Assembly: GCA_903892995.1 (NCBI GenBank)
Contig: CAITKP010000036.1
Coordinates: forward strand, 62,001 to 126,000
DNA length: 64,000 nucleotides
Source: an uncultured Campylobacterales bacterium
GTDB taxonomy: Bacteria; Campylobacterota; Campylobacteria; Campylobacterales; Sulfurimonadaceae
Reading direction: 5' to 3'
Position numbers and translations under genes: made by a program. The first letter of the stretch is position 1. Every line of letters begins with the position of its first letter. The notes beneath the pieces are model-generated. The model saw nothing but the letters and a program-made list of their open reading frames with translations, searched no databases and was not told where the DNA came from. Of this stretch, positions 20,876 through 30,988 are shown piece after piece.

Positions 20876-22243
20876 ATGAAACAAGTTGTAGGCCTCTTTT
20901 GTGCCACACTCGCGCTTTATGCAAATAATATCAACACCTCAGATTCCCTATCTATGCGCCAAGCGATAGAGATAGTAAAATCAGACAATCTGGAGCTAAA
21001 ATCTGCCAAATTTGATGAAGAACTCGCAAGCAAAGATATCGATATTGCCAATGGATACAATTTTGGAAGCTTAACACTCACCCAAGATGTGGCGCGCAGC
21101 AATGATGCTGGAAATGTTTTTGGATTTAAACTCGCGTCTCGTGAGGCTACTTTTGGGGATTTTGGATTTAGTGATTTTTTGACTCCACCAGCTGGAACTA
21201 CAAATATATTAAAAGTTCAACCACATGACCTCAACTACCCAAAAGATCAAAACTTCTTCCAAACAAAACTCAAATACGAAGTAGCACTTTTTACAGGTTT
21301 TAAACTCGCAAGCTATAAAAGCATTGCAGAGTCAATGAAAAAGATGAAAACGCTTGACAAAGATGCACTTGTAGATGAAAAAGTTTATCAAGTCAAAAAA
21401 AGCTATTACGATATGGCTCTTTTAGAAGATGCACTTAAAAACCTCAATATTGTGCTCAAAAATATAAATACTCTAGAAAATATGACGAAAAGTATGATTC
21501 AAGAGGGATACGCAAAAAATACCGATCTTCTTGAAGTTCAAGCTAAAAAAGGCAATGTTGAGCGCTATATCAATCAGATGCAACTAAACGAAAAACTCCT
21601 TTACCAATATTTAAGTTTCCTTCTCAACAAAGATATAAACTCTATCGAAATTCCAAGCGAAGATGTCAAAATCACCTCTTTGAGTGATGAAGAGATCTTG
21701 GCTAAAAATTTAGATATCAAAAAAGCAACAACTGGTCTAAGTGTGACTGAAAATATGGTTCGTGCACAAAATGCAGCTTACTATCCGATGGTCGGTGCTT
21801 TTGGTGAAATCTCAACTGCAGATGATACTTTCTTAGGCGATGCAAACGATCATAAAGCTTACACAGTTGGTGCGAGACTGAGCTGGAACCTTTTTAACGG
21901 TGGTATCGACGATGCCTCTATGCAAAAAGCAAAAATCGAGCAGATGAAAACAAAAACTCAAGTCGAACTCGCTAAAAAAGGGATTTTGCTCCAAGCGGCA
22001 AAGATAAAAACAGAGATCGCTTCTTTAAATGATGATGTCGCTTCACTCAAAAAAGAGTTAGCTCTTGCAAATGAGATCTATGAAAGTTATGAAGAGCGAT
22101 ACCGTGAACAACTCGCTTCTATGAGCAATGTTATCATAAAACAATCTGAACAGATTGAAAAGATCGTGAAACTCGAAGAGGTAAAAAACAAAAGAAATGA
22201 GCGTATTTTCGCTTTAGAAAAACTATCAAACGGAGAAAGATAA
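20876..22243 (+). CDS. TolC-family outer membrane efflux protein
   Basis: 'SMRQAIEIVKSDNLELKSAKFDEELASKDIDIANGYNFG', C-terminal coiled coil; ATG at 20876 preceded by AAAGGAG. Confidence 0.93.
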   Translation: MKQVVGLFCATLALYANNINTSDSLSMRQAIEIVKSDNLELKSAKFDEELASKDIDIANGYNFGSLTLTQDVARSNDAGNVFGFKLASREATFGDFGFSDFLTPPAGTTNILKVQPHDLNYPKDQNFFQTKLKYEVALFTGFKLASYKSIAESMKKMKTLDKDALVDEKVYQVKKSYYDMALLEDALKNLNIVLKNINTLENMTKSMIQEGYAKNTDLLEVQAKKGNVERYINQMQLNEKLLYQYLSFLLNKDINSIEIPSEDVKITSLSDEEILAKNLDIKKATTGLSVTENMVRAQNAAYYPMVGAFGEISTADDTFLGDANDHKAYTVGARLSWNLFNGGIDDASMQKAKIEQMKTKTQVELAKKGILLQAAKIKTEIASLNDDVASLKKELALANEIYESYEERYREQLASMSNVIIKQSEQIEKIVKLEEVKNKRNERIFALEKLSNGER

Positions 22244-23031
22244 TGAAAAAAATATTAGGCACACTACTTTTAAATTCAGCACTTTTTGCTGGAGCTATCA
22301 CTGTTTCGGGAAGTGTTATTTCAGACAACCAGAAGATGATTACAAGCCGTTTTATGGGCTTTGTAACACAGGTAAATGTCTCAGAAGGCGATCAAGTCAA
22401 AAAAGGACAGCTTCTTTATAGTATCGATTCCAAAGAGATAGACTCTTCTATGAACCAAGTAGATTTAGGAATCTCTCAAGCAGAGCTTTCACTGCAGATG
22501 TACCAAAACCAATACGCAAACGTAAAACTCAATCTTGATCGCCACAAACGTCTTTTAGAAAAAGATATGGTTTCAAAATATGATGTAGAAAACCTTCAAC
22601 TCGCGGCTAAAAACCTTGAAGATATGATAGCTATTGGAAAAAAACAGGTAGATCAAGCCCAAGCACGCCGTAAAGAGGTAAAAAACCAATACAACTATCT
22701 CAATATCAAAGCTCCAAATAATGGTGTTGTTATCTCAAAAAGCATTAAAGTAGGAGAGATGGCGATGCCAGGAATGCCTGCAATCGTGCTTTCAGATTTA
22801 GGTGATCTTAAAATCTCAGTTGATGTTGCAGAAACAGATCTTCAAAAATTTTCTTTTGGAAAAAAAGTTAAAGTAGAGATCCCATCTTCAGGTATCACAT
22901 CTATTGGAAAAGTAACTGCAATCATCCCAAATTCAAATCCTATGACACACTCATTTAAAGTAAAAGTATCATTCAATCCTAATCATAAAGCGGTATATCC
23001 AGGTATGTACGCTACTGTAACAGCTGAATAA
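22243..23031 (+). CDS. RND efflux periplasmic adaptor subunit (short, 262 aa)
   Basis: Signal peptide, 'GFVTQVNVSEGDQVKKGQLLYSIDSKEI', 'IKAPNNGVVISKSIKVGEM'; overlaps the preceding stop. Confidence 0.92.
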   Translation: MKKILGTLLLNSALFAGAITVSGSVISDNQKMITSRFMGFVTQVNVSEGDQVKKGQLLYSIDSKEIDSSMNQVDLGISQAELSLQMYQNQYANVKLNLDRHKRLLEKDMVSKYDVENLQLAAKNLEDMIAIGKKQVDQAQARRKEVKNQYNYLNIKAPNNGVVISKSIKVGEMAMPGMPAIVLSDLGDLKISVDVAETDLQKFSFGKKVKVEIPSSGITSIGKVTAIIPNSNPMTHSFKVKVSFNPNHKAVYPGMYATVTAE

Positions 23032-23043
23032 GGCGGAACTCTT

Positions 23044-24630
23044 ATGAAACAAAAACCCTACGTGCCAAAAGATATAGCGGGCAAACTCGCTAAGGCTTTT
23101 ATCCAAAATCCTCTCACGCTGGTGCTTGGAATCTTCTTGCTTGCACTTGGATATCTCTCTTTAGAGATTATGCCTCGTGAAGAGAATCCACAAATGGTCG
23201 TAAGTGGATCGACTGTTATCGTAGCCCTTCCTGGTGCGACAGCTGAGGAGGTTGAACGTGTAATCGTAAAACCTTTAGAGAGAAAACTCAAAGAGGTAAA
23301 AGGTGTTGAGCATATTTACGGCCGTGCGATGGATAATGTCGGTATCGTCAATGCAGCATTTTTAATTGGTGAGAACAAAGAGAACTCAAACCTCAAAATC
23401 TACGATAAAGTGATGCAAAACTACAACATCTTTCCAAAAGGTGCTATGAATCCAATCATAAAACCGCTTGATATCGACGTTGATATTCCTATCGTTTCTG
23501 TTGCATTTTTCAGCCATGATAAAAATATGTCTGAGACCGATCTTTATGATCATGTAAAAACGATGCAACATAAAATCAATGGTCTTGCAAATGTCGCTGT
23601 TACCGATGTCAAAGGTGGGCATAAACACCAGTTCAATATTGAAGTAGATATCAATAAACTCTCTGGTTACAACCTCTCTTTAGGTCAAATCACGCAAGCC
23701 ATCCAATCCCTCGCGTACAATGTACCAAACATAAAAAACAGAACAAAAGATAATAAAATCGTAATTTTTGGTGTTAAAAATGCAGTGGAGACGATCGAAG
23801 ATGTCAACAATATTATGGTCGCTGAGTATATGGGATCACCAATCTATCTCAAGCAAGTAGCAACAGTCACAGATGGTTATAACTACCAAAATTTCCAATC
23901 AGCTCAAATAAGTATCCAAAGCGCTGAGCATAAATTTACACCGCTTCAAAATCAAGTCACGCTCACTATCTCAAAACTTCAAGGGACAAATGCCGTTCTT
24001 ATTGCTGATTCTGTAAAAGAGGAGCTTAGCAAGTATAAAGACTCTTTAGCAAAAAGCGGTATTAATTATGTCATCACAAGAAACGATGGTGAAAGAGCTG
24101 ATGATGCGGTAAATGAGCTTGTTATGCACTTGGTGATCTCTATCATCATCATCGCCCTACTCTTGATCTTTGTGCTTGGATGGAGAGAGTCACTTATCGT
24201 TACTTTTACAGTTCCTGCTATTCTTGCGATCACGCTTTTTGTCGCGTATCTCACGGGTCAAACTATTAATAGGATCACGCTCTTTGCTTTCTTGCTAAGT
24301 CTTGGACTTCTCGTGGATGCAGCGATTATTGTTATTGAAAATATTCACCGCCATTACCATTCAGCAGACTCTGCGCATAAAGATAAAGATGAACTCATGA
24401 TTGAAGCGACCGATGAGATAGGCGCACCGACAAATATTGCGACTTTAGCGATCATTATGACAATGGTGCCAATGGCATTTGTTGGTCAGATGATGGGTCA
24501 GTTTATGAAACCGATCCCCGCAAATGTTCCTGTCGCACTCGTAGCGTCACTTTTTGTAGCCTATATCTTTACACCGTATCTCGCGGTTAGAATTTTAAAA
24601 AGACCTAAGCACGATAAGGAGCATGACTAA
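23044..24630 (+). CDS. RND efflux permease, N-terminal half (TM1-TM6)
   Basis: 'FIQNPLTLVLGIFLLALGYLSLEIMPREENPQM', TM4 'LLSLGLLVDAAIIVIENIHRH', ends after TM6 'ALVASLFVAYIFTPYLAVRILKR'. Confidence 0.93.
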   Translation: MKQKPYVPKDIAGKLAKAFIQNPLTLVLGIFLLALGYLSLEIMPREENPQMVVSGSTVIVALPGATAEEVERVIVKPLERKLKEVKGVEHIYGRAMDNVGIVNAAFLIGENKENSNLKIYDKVMQNYNIFPKGAMNPIIKPLDIDVDIPIVSVAFFSHDKNMSETDLYDHVKTMQHKINGLANVAVTDVKGGHKHQFNIEVDINKLSGYNLSLGQITQAIQSLAYNVPNIKNRTKDNKIVIFGVKNAVETIEDVNNIMVAEYMGSPIYLKQVATVTDGYNYQNFQSAQISIQSAEHKFTPLQNQVTLTISKLQGTNAVLIADSVKEELSKYKDSLAKSGINYVITRNDGERADDAVNELVMHLVISIIIIALLLIFVLGWRESLIVTFTVPAILAITLFVAYLTGQTINRITLFAFLLSLGLLVDAAIIVIENIHRHYHSADSAHKDKDELMIEATDEIGAPTNIATLAIIMTMVPMAFVGQMMGQFMKPIPANVPVALVASLFVAYIFTPYLAVRILKRPKHDKEHD

Positions 24631-26342
24631 TGTTTGCTAAATTTGAAAACGCCGTTTTAAAAGGGATACAAAGCAAAGCGCAAAGAAGATTTATTCTTCT
24701 TGGAACTCTTGGCGCACTGCTTCTCTCTGTGATGATGATCCCAACTGAGATTGTTTTAGCAAAAATGCTTCCAGGGAAAAATAATGATACTTATAATATC
24801 TATGTAAAACTTCCAGAAGGAAGCTCAATTGAGCAGACAACAAGTGTCACAAACTGTGTTGCATCTATCGTGCAACAAGAGAAAGAGGTCGTCAACTTAG
24901 AGGTTTTTCTTGGTATGGGTTCTCCTTTGGACTTTGCTGGACTTATCAAAGGTTCACACTTTAAAAACTCTGAAAATGTTGGTGAATTGGTCTTAAATCT
25001 GACAAAAAAACATGAAAGAGAGGAACCTTCTTATATGATGGTTCAGCGCCTTCGCCCTGTTATCCTACAAACGTGTGCGCCAATTGTGCCACATAGTGAT
25101 ATCTCTTTTGTAGAACCGCCTGCTGGTCCTCCGACACTTGCTGCTATTGTTGCAGAGATCTATGGAGATAATACAAATGGAATCAGAACTCTTGCGCAAA
25201 AAGTAGAAAAGATATTTGCTCAAACAAAAGGTCTTGTCGATGTTGACACAATGCAAGACACCATCTATAGCACTTTTGATATCAAAGTAAACGAAGATAA
25301 AGCTGCTCGTTCAGGTATAGCTGTCCAACAGATCAACGATATTATGTATCTTGCTTTTGAGGGAATGGATGTAGCAGTTAAAAACTCATCTAAATATAAT
25401 GACCAGATTCCAATCTTTTTATCCCTAAGCAACGATACAAAAAGATTTACAAAAAAGGATCTTGATTCCCTGCAGTCAAAACTTTCTAGTCTTAAACTGA
25501 TGAACAAATATGGCATGATGGTTCCAATCACAGAGATTGTATCTGTGATTCCTACTCCATCACATCCGATGATTATGAGTAAAGACCTACATCAAATGAC
25601 CAATGTCCTAGCAGAAACAGATATGGTTTCTCAAGTTTATCCTCTTTTAGATGCAAGAAAAGCGATTTTAGCGCAGCTTGCTACTGATTATGAGATAACA
25701 AAAACAGGACTTTTTGACTTAGAGCTTAAAGATAAAAAAAGCGGTGAAGTGTATGAACTCAAATGGGATGGCGAGATGAAAGTTACACTTGATACATTTA
25801 GAGATCTTGGTGGTGCTTTTATTGCGGCTCTTGTACTGATCTTTTTACTTATGGTTGTGTATTATAAAAGCTACACACTAAGTGGAATTATCCTCACTGG
25901 AAGTTTTCTCTCAATCATCGGTGTGATCGTTGGGCATTGGTTTATGAACCTTTTTACAGCAGATACATTCTTTTTGACAGCAACATCTTTGATCGGATTT
26001 ATCGCGCTCATCGGTATCAGTTCTCGTAACTCATTGCTGCTTATAGATTTTACGAAATCACTTATGTATGATAAGGGTATGCCAAAAGCAGAGGCGATCG
26101 CTTATGCAACTGCAACGCGCGCAAAGCCTATTTTCTTGACTGCTGTGGCAATCATCCTTGCGTCAACTCTCCTCGCTGGAGATGCTGTATTTGGAGGTCT
26201 TGGAGTTTCACTGATATTTGGAACGATCGCAGCTGTAATCGCTTCACTTATAGTAGTGCCAATACTTTTATACAATGCAGATCTAGAAAGACATTTTCAA
26301 TTTCATGAAAAAAAAGCTGTTTCTATAACAGACCCGCTATGA
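24630..26342 (+). CDS. RND efflux permease, C-terminal half (TM7-TM12)
   Basis: Starts in a TAATG overlap; TM7 then 'LPEGSSIEQT', TM10-12 'LIGFIALIGISSRNSLLLIDF', 'RAKPIFLTAVAIILAS'. Confidence 0.93.
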   Translation: MFAKFENAVLKGIQSKAQRRFILLGTLGALLLSVMMIPTEIVLAKMLPGKNNDTYNIYVKLPEGSSIEQTTSVTNCVASIVQQEKEVVNLEVFLGMGSPLDFAGLIKGSHFKNSENVGELVLNLTKKHEREEPSYMMVQRLRPVILQTCAPIVPHSDISFVEPPAGPPTLAAIVAEIYGDNTNGIRTLAQKVEKIFAQTKGLVDVDTMQDTIYSTFDIKVNEDKAARSGIAVQQINDIMYLAFEGMDVAVKNSSKYNDQIPIFLSLSNDTKRFTKKDLDSLQSKLSSLKLMNKYGMMVPITEIVSVIPTPSHPMIMSKDLHQMTNVLAETDMVSQVYPLLDARKAILAQLATDYEITKTGLFDLELKDKKSGEVYELKWDGEMKVTLDTFRDLGGAFIAALVLIFLLMVVYYKSYTLSGIILTGSFLSIIGVIVGHWFMNLFTADTFFLTATSLIGFIALIGISSRNSLLLIDFTKSLMYDKGMPKAEAIAYATATRAKPIFLTAVAIILASTLLAGDAVFGGLGVSLIFGTIAAVIASLIVVPILLYNADLERHFQFHEKKAVSITDPL

Positions 26343-26348
26343 TTTTTA

Positions 26349-26383
26349 CTTACATGTAAGGCTATAAAAGCTTTACATGTAAG
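26349..26383. repeat. Paired TTACATGTAA hairpin element in convergent intergenic gap
   Basis: CTTACATGTAAGGCT-ATAAA-AGCTTTACATGTAAG, 15-bp stem with one G-T pair. Confidence 0.8.
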
Positions 26384-26418
26384 CCTTTCATCTACAAATC
26401 AACAAACTCTCATAATAT

Positions 26419-27240
26419 TTAAAATCCGATTGAGAGAAATGTTCCCCAATAGGTTTGATTTACTCCTCTTTTGTCGAGAGACATATCTGTTTCACGAACA
26501 AGATTTATTTTGATATGGGTATTTATTTTGTAACTGATTTGAACCAGACAATCAAGTTCTGATAACTCCGCAAATTTATCCAATAGCGCTCTTTTATTTT
26601 GATCCGTAAAAAAATTATTATCACTCGATATTATCCACTGATTTCCAAAATCATAATCCCAATGTAAAATATAACGCATATTTGCCCTACCAGTATTATC
26701 AGGTCTGGCGTAATAAGTTTCATTACGTATCAATTTTTCAGCAGTGAAATATATAGATAATGGGTGTACTCCTATATTGATGGATTCTTTTCTTTTAACA
26801 CCGAGAGCTGTATAGGCTTGAGAAAAAGAATCACCCAAAGTTGCATCTCTCTCATCTTCTATATAATAGTCCCATTTGTCATCAGTATAACCCAGTCTCA
26901 TAACTCTATCAAACTCACTAAGCTGTGTATAGCGATCTTTCTTCGTTTTATCAGTAAAAAAATTCATGTCTATTGATCCAAACCAGTGCTCAGTTGGATG
27001 ATATGTTAAGCTCATGGCATAACGATTTTCAACTAAACCATCATTTTTAGGTGTTGCCGTATAAGTTGAATTAGAAAAAAAGTTTCCAATTAAAATTTCA
27101 CCCTCAATCATCTTTGATGTTTCATTAGAATCTGAATCAGTTTTCACAATGGATTTGGTAATTGCAAAGGCATTTTCTGATCCCAATATAACAGATAAAG
27201 CAATAAGCGCTCTTAAGAACGGTATCGAATAATTTAACAT
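26419..27240 (-). CDS. Predicted outer-membrane beta-barrel protein with internal duplication
   Basis: 273 aa; signal peptide ending AFA, alternating amphipathic strands, C-terminal 'FLSIGF' with terminal Phe. Confidence 0.65.
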   Translation of the reverse strand: MLNYSIPFLRALIALSVILGSENAFAITKSIVKTDSDSNETSKMIEGEILIGNFFSNSTYTATPKNDGLVENRYAMSLTYHPTEHWFGSIDMNFFTDKTKKDRYTQLSEFDRVMRLGYTDDKWDYYIEDERDATLGDSFSQAYTALGVKRKESINIGVHPLSIYFTAEKLIRNETYYARPDNTGRANMRYILHWDYDFGNQWIISSDNNFFTDQNKRALLDKFAELSELDCLVQISYKINTHIKINLVRETDMSLDKRGVNQTYWGTFLSIGF

Positions 27241-27427
27241 GAGATTTTATATCCCCTTTTATGTTATGGGCTAAAAGTTTTGTGGGATTATAACACGTGG
27301 TTTATTACAAGATAATCACCAGCAAATTAATAAAATCAGGCTAAAGAAAACTCTCAAACGTTACATGTAAGCCTTTTTTACACAAAGTTTTCATAAATCT
27401 ATACACTTTTTGGATTTTTTATCATTT

Positions 27428-27447
27428 TGCAACACATTTGCAACACT
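27428..27447. promoter_or_regulatory. Direct-repeat element TGCAACACATTTGCAACACT upstream of the PAS/MCP pair
   Basis: 18/20 identical to TGCAACATATTTGCCACACT at 30989-31008; TATAAT at 27468-27473. Confidence 0.5.
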
Positions 27448-27514
27448 AAATCTCTATTATTAGCTTCTATAATATAAAATAGTGATTAAATTTTAATTAT
27501 CAGCAAGGAAATTC

Positions 27515-28003
27515 ATGAGTAAAGAAGTGTTCTTTCCAGAGAACGAATTTATTATTTCAAAAACGGATGCAAAGGGAACAATCACCTATTGTAATGAGCT
27601 TTTTGTGAATATATCTGGATACAAAGTTCAAGAGTTAATGAAGCAACCCCACTCGATTCTTAGACATAATGACATGCCAAAAGTAATTTTCCAGAAGTTA
27701 TGGAATAACTTACAAAATGGTCAAGAGATTTTTGCATATGTCAAAAATAAAACTAAAAATGGTGACTACTATTGGGTGCTTGCTTTTGTGACACCTAGCT
27801 ATGATGACCATAAGCAGCTGGCTGAGTATTTTTCTGTTAGAAGAAAACCAAACGCAAATATTATTAAAAATAGTATTGAACCTCTTTATAGAGAGTTACT
27901 TGCCATAGAAAGCAAGGGTGGTATCAGCGCTTCACACAGCTATTTGGAAAATTTACTAAAACAAAAAGGGGTCACCTATGAACAATTTATCTTCTCTCTC
28001 TAA
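27515..28003 (+). CDS. PAS-domain sensor, CetB/Aer-PAS-like
   Basis: '[77 protein letters not shown]' is an Aer-type PAS. Confidence 0.88.
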   Translation: MSKEVFFPENEFIISKTDAKGTITYCNELFVNISGYKVQELMKQPHSILRHNDMPKVIFQKLWNNLQNGQEIFAYVKNKTKNGDYYWVLAFVTPSYDDHKQLAEYFSVRRKPNANIIKNSIEPLYRELLAIESKGGISASHSYLENLLKQKGVTYEQFIFSL

Positions 28004-29417
28004 AATACAATATGCAAATATCATCTCAATCACAATATTTATGATTGCACTTGTTATTGAGATAGCTGTGTATGGCTTTGATGCTATGAGAGTCTTAAAT
28101 ATCGCAAACTTTTTTCTTGCTTGGTATATGTTTATCAATATTAAAAAAGTTCAATCAAATATCCATTCTATGGCAATAATTTTAGAAGACGCACAAAAAG
28201 GGATACTCACACATCGTGTAGAAAATCATGAAAATGGTGAGTTGCAAAAGTTAAACTTTTCTATCAACAATGTGCTTGATCAATTTGAAGTGTTTACAAA
28301 AGAGGTTTTAGGCTCTTTTAATGCGACCTCAGAGGGAAGATATCATCGTAGAGTTGTAGAGACAGGCTTACATGGATCATATTTAGAATCAGCAAAAGCG
28401 ATAAATATCTCCATAGAAGCTATGCAAAAAAATATGCAAAACATCTCAGAATCTTCTATTAACTACCAAATAAATAGCGTTGGAGGCGGAATCACAGGAT
28501 TTCAAATCATACAACAAGATCTTAGTGCTGCAATAGATTCTCTAGGAGAGATCACAAATCGTTCTGATCAAATCTCACTAGATTCAAATAAAACACAAAC
28601 TGAGATCGCTGCTACGACAAAGGATGTATTTCAGATCGTTGAGCTAATAGCTCAAACAGGAACAAAAGTTCATGCTTTAAGTGAGCGTACACAAGAGATC
28701 TCACAAGTTATAGGTTTTATCAACGATATTGCAGATCAAACGAATCTTTTAGCTTTAAATGCAGCTATTGAAGCAGCGCGTGCTGGAGAGCATGGACGAG
28801 GATTTGCGGTTGTAGCAGATGAAGTCAGAAAACTAGCAGAACGTACACAAAAAGCTACTCAAGAGATCTCAATCTCTGTGAATACTTTAAAACAAGAGAT
28901 GGGTGAAATCGATGATTCTTCTAAGGTTATGAGTGATCTAGCAACTCACCTAGATACAACAATGAACGATTTTTCAAATACCCTACACTCTTTTACAGAA
29001 GAAACAAAACTCACAACAAAAGATACACAACTTATGAATGGGATGCTCTTTACAATCCTTGCAAAGATGGATCACCTTATCTTTAAAAACAATGCATATG
29101 CTTCAATCACAAGTAAAAAATTGGTTCAAAACTTTTCAGACCACCATGGTTGTAGATTTGGTAAATGGTATGAGGGCAAAGGTAAAGAACTCATGGGCAC
29201 TACACCATCTTACAGTGCAATAGTTCCATATCACAAAACTATTCACGATATGGTGCTCAAAAATATCACTTTTATTGAAAATAATAAAGATGAAGTAAGT
29301 GCAAATTTGGATTTCATCATTCAAAACTTTAAAGAGATGGAAAAAGCAAGTGATGCTTTATTTATTACAATCGGTTCCATGCTCACTGAATATAGAGAAA
29401 AGCTTTATAAAGACTAA
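27978..29417 (+). CDS. Methyl-accepting chemotaxis protein (CetA-like) with C-terminal CZB zinc-binding domain
   Basis: '[47 protein letters not shown]' signalling hairpin; '[17 protein letters not shown]...H' CZB motif; overlaps the PAS gene by 26 nt. Confidence 0.93.
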   Translation: MNNLSSLSKIQYANIISITIFMIALVIEIAVYGFDAMRVLNIANFFLAWYMFINIKKVQSNIHSMAIILEDAQKGILTHRVENHENGELQKLNFSINNVLDQFEVFTKEVLGSFNATSEGRYHRRVVETGLHGSYLESAKAINISIEAMQKNMQNISESSINYQINSVGGGITGFQIIQQDLSAAIDSLGEITNRSDQISLDSNKTQTEIAATTKDVFQIVELIAQTGTKVHALSERTQEISQVIGFINDIADQTNLLALNAAIEAARAGEHGRGFAVVADEVRKLAERTQKATQEISISVNTLKQEMGEIDDSSKVMSDLATHLDTTMNDFSNTLHSFTEETKLTTKDTQLMNGMLFTILAKMDHLIFKNNAYASITSKKLVQNFSDHHGCRFGKWYEGKGKELMGTTPSYSAIVPYHKTIHDMVLKNITFIENNKDEVSANLDFIIQNFKEMEKASDALFITIGSMLTEYREKLYKD

Positions 29418-29495
29418 GCTTACAATTCGTAATATTTTTTACGAATTTCTGCCGAATTCAACTCTAATTTTTATATTTTAAAAGGAATTCGGACA

Positions 29496-30864
29496 ATGCT
29501 TGATAAGCAAATTGTAATTTTAAAAGAACAAAAAAAAGATTTGGCCCAGCGATGGGTATCAAATCAAAACGTTCAAGCAATACTACTCGATAATTAGTAA
29601 TCAAGAGATTTTTTTGATTTGTGCTGAGTCGAAAAATGTGATTATCAATTTTGCCTTTGAACAAGAGTTTGCTACGCAAAACAGTATTAATGAAATTATG
29701 CATATTATGAATCAAAATTTTGCTGGTGTTATCAAAATTTATGATGACCTTCTCAATGAACACAAACAAAAATTTGATGTAAAAAATCAAAAATTTGTTG
29801 AATACCTTAAAGCGGTCGATATCGCAAATATCGTTTCCAAAACAGACCTTCATGGAAATATCACCTATGTCAATAGAGCTTTTGAAGAGATCTCTGGATT
29901 TAGTGCCCAAGAGCTAGTTGGCAGATCACATAGCGTAGTTTCCCATCAAGACAATGAACGCTCTATCTTTAAAATCATGTGGGAAACGATTCTTGACAAA
30001 GATATATTTTATGGAGTATTTAAAAATCGAAATAAAAATGGTTCAGAGTATTATTTAAAAACATTTATCATCCCTATTATGGATCTTGATGGGAACATCA
30101 CAGAATTTTTAAGGATACAACAAGATATTACAGAGATCTTACATGTAAATGAAAAAGAAAAAAATCTTAATGCGATGAAAGATGAGCTCATCAGAAACCT
30201 TTCTCATGAAATTCGCACTCCACTCAACGCAATCATTAGTATGAGTGGTTTAATAAGTAAAAATAGTGGACAAATAGAGACAAAACTACAACGTTCTCTC
30301 TCTTTAATTATGAGTGGTGCAGAAAAAATAGAAGATATTTTGACACAAATAATCGATTTTTCAGAGGTTTGCAGTGATCTGGCTGAACCCGATTTTTCTG
30401 TTGTAATACTTGAAAATCTCTTTAAGGATTTTTTAGAAGAGTATAAATATCTCGAAATGGAAACTGGAATCAGCTTTTCGTATCATATTGATCCAAGTGT
30501 AAAAGATGATTTCTGGTGTGACTTTAAGCTTATAAAAGAACTTCTTGATCCATTGATCAAAAATGCGTTTAAATTTAATTCCTTAAATGGTACTGTACAA
30601 ATCGATATAAATTACAAAAATTCAAATCTTTTGATTACGGTCAAAGATAGTGGAATTGGAATTGATGAATCAGAATTTGAAAATATTTATGAAACTTTCT
30701 ACCAAATACACAGAGGTCTCAATAGAAGATATGAAGGCTTTGGTCTAGGCTTAGCAAAAGTAAAGAGAGTTCTAAATCTGCTTCAGGGAACGATTTTAGT
30801 TCAAAGTAAACTAGGTGAGACAACGACTTTCAAAGTAAATATACCGCTGATGAGTGTTCACTAG
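29496..30864 (+). CDS. PAS-domain sensor histidine kinase; N-terminus interrupted by a frameshift at or near an A8 tract
   Basis: 'NLSHEIRTPLNAIISMSGL' H-box, 'DSGIGIDESEF' / 'GFGLGLAKVKRVL'. ORF track starts at TTG 29614, but an RBS-preceded ATG at 29496 starts another frame. Confidence 0.8.
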
Positions 30865-30910
30865 CTAACTTTGCACAACTTCTTTGTTAAAATATAAACT
30901 TCTTCAAATC

Positions 30911-30940
30911 AAAAAAAGCCTTACATGTAAGACTTTTTTT
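30911..30940. terminator. Palindrome-based, possibly bidirectional terminator
   Basis: AAAAAAAGCCTTACATGTAAGACTTTTTTT: 30-bp near-perfect palindrome with A7/T7 arms after the histidine kinase stop. Confidence 0.6.
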
Positions 30941-30988
30941 GAGCTTTAAATGATAACAACTCTTTGTAAATTATTCAAAACCAATTAA

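Noticed and set aside
24066-25531. Small antisense ORFs inside the RND genes
   Set aside because: Overlap well-supported sense coding sequence with no independent support.
23044-26342. Reading the split RND permease as a pseudogene
   Set aside because: Both halves are intact, the break falls at the domain linker, and the junction is a normal TAATG overlap; a pseudogene would rarely look like this.
29464-29910. Minus-strand 148-aa ORF over the start of the histidine kinase gene
   Set aside because: Antisense to a clear PAS coding region; no RBS or family features.
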